Shown here: positions 6,141 to 6,487 of the stretch, piece by piece | Numbering within the stretch: position 1 is the first letter of the stretch | Layout of the letters: each line of letters starts with the position of its first letter | Translations under genes and position numbers: made by a program | The notes under the pieces: generated by a model | The model's input: the letters and a program-made list of their open reading frames with translations, nothing else | Told to the model about the DNA's origin: nothing | Databases searched by the model: none | Assembly (NCBI GenBank): GCA_003696705.1 | Contig: RFGD01000225.1 | Location: 1-6,487, forward strand | Direction of reading: 5' to 3' | DNA: 6,487 nucleotides | DNA from: Alphaproteobacteria bacterium | Lineage (GTDB): Bacteria; Pseudomonadota; Alphaproteobacteria; Rhodobacterales; Rhodobacteraceae

Positions 6141-6487
6141 ATGATTTCACTTGACACCTATCGCAACCAATGGCTGGGCAATATCCGCGCCGATCTCCTT
6201 GCCGGCCTCGTCGTCGCGCTCGCCCTTATCCCCGAGGCGATCGCCTTTTCCATCATCGCCGGCGTCGACCCGAAGGTCGGGCTCTATGCCTCGTTCTCGA
6301 TCGCGGTCATCACCGCGATCACCGGCGGGCGGCCCGGCATGATCTCGGCCGCGACCGCCGCGACGGCGGTCCTGATGGTCACGCTGGTACGCGACCACGG
6401 GCTGCAATACCTTCTTGCCGCCACGGTGCTGGCGGGCCTTCTTCAGATCGCCGCCGGCCTTCTCCGGCTTGGCTTCGTGATGCGCTA
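6141..6487 (+). CDS. SulP-family inorganic anion transporter (N-terminal part, cut by window end)
   Basis: The first 115 codons plus two bases of an inner-membrane SulP/SLC26 permease, whose members carry sulfate, bicarbonate or dicarboxylates. Seen: a short hydrophilic start (MISLDTYRNQWLGNIRADLL), then the family's first helix pair, AGLVVALALIPEAIAFSIIA (21-40) and GVDPKVGLYASF (41-52). After it come GGRPGMISAATAATAVLMV (62-80) and a further hydrophobic stretch from about 90 to 115. The proline in ALIPEAIAF and the GLYASF motif are typical SulP hallmarks. The full protein would normally be about 500-600 residues, some with a C-terminal STAS domain, but that part is outside the window. ATG at 6141 is chosen because family similarity begins there, although no clear Shine-Dalgarno sequence precedes it; a 66-codon upstream extension is open. 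It lies 281 nt from the regulator gene and is probably a separate transcription unit. Sulfate versus bicarbonate specificity cannot be decided. Confidence 0.88.
   Translation, partial: MISLDTYRNQWLGNIRADLLAGLVVALALIPEAIAFSIIAGVDPKVGLYASFSIAVITAITGGRPGMISAATAATAVLMVTLVRDHGLQYLLAATVLAGLLQIAAGLLRLGFVMR

Overview
The window is strongly GC-rich, with GC-biased third codon positions and long open frames antisense to the real genes. The gene set is GMC oxidoreductase, tripartite TRAP transporter, IclR regulator and SulP permease. This combination, with the protein style, suggests an alphaproteobacterium, probably of the Rhodobacterales/roseobacter type. That placement is inference from gene style; no rRNA or other marker gene is present.

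Layout: (1) 8-1609, minus strand: a complete FAD-dependent GMC-family alcohol dehydrogenase. (2) 1610-1717: a compact AT-rich divergent promoter region. (3) 1718-5859, plus strand: a four-gene unit. It encodes a Tat-exported TRAP substrate-binding protein (DctP type), a small membrane subunit (DctQ type), a large permease (DctM type) and an IclR-family regulator. The last three genes are tightly packed (1-nt and 9-nt gaps). The binding-protein gene is separated from them by 94 nt containing a perfect 10-bp GC-rich stem followed by TTTC, a likely attenuator or 3'-end stabiliser. (4) 5860-6140: a non-coding gap with a weak terminator-like inverted repeat. (5) 6141 to the right edge, plus strand: the N-terminal 115 codons of a SulP-family anion transporter, cut by the window end.

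Working model (inference): the binding protein captures an unidentified solute in the periplasm, and the QM membrane pair imports it with an ion gradient. The divergent GMC enzyme oxidises an alcohol group on it, or on a related compound. The IclR protein senses the substrate or a product and controls the shared intergenic region. The substrate cannot be read from the sequence. There is no aldehyde dehydrogenase, so this is not a standard choline (bet) operon. The SulP gene is probably a separate unit.

No mobile element, CRISPR array, tRNA or rRNA was seen. The genes belong to known families. The points that deserve a second look are the uncharacterised uptake-plus-oxidation cassette and several family-atypical details: a long, cysteine-containing Tat-exported binding protein, an extra helix in the Q subunit, a loop insertion in the M subunit, and the intercistronic hairpin.
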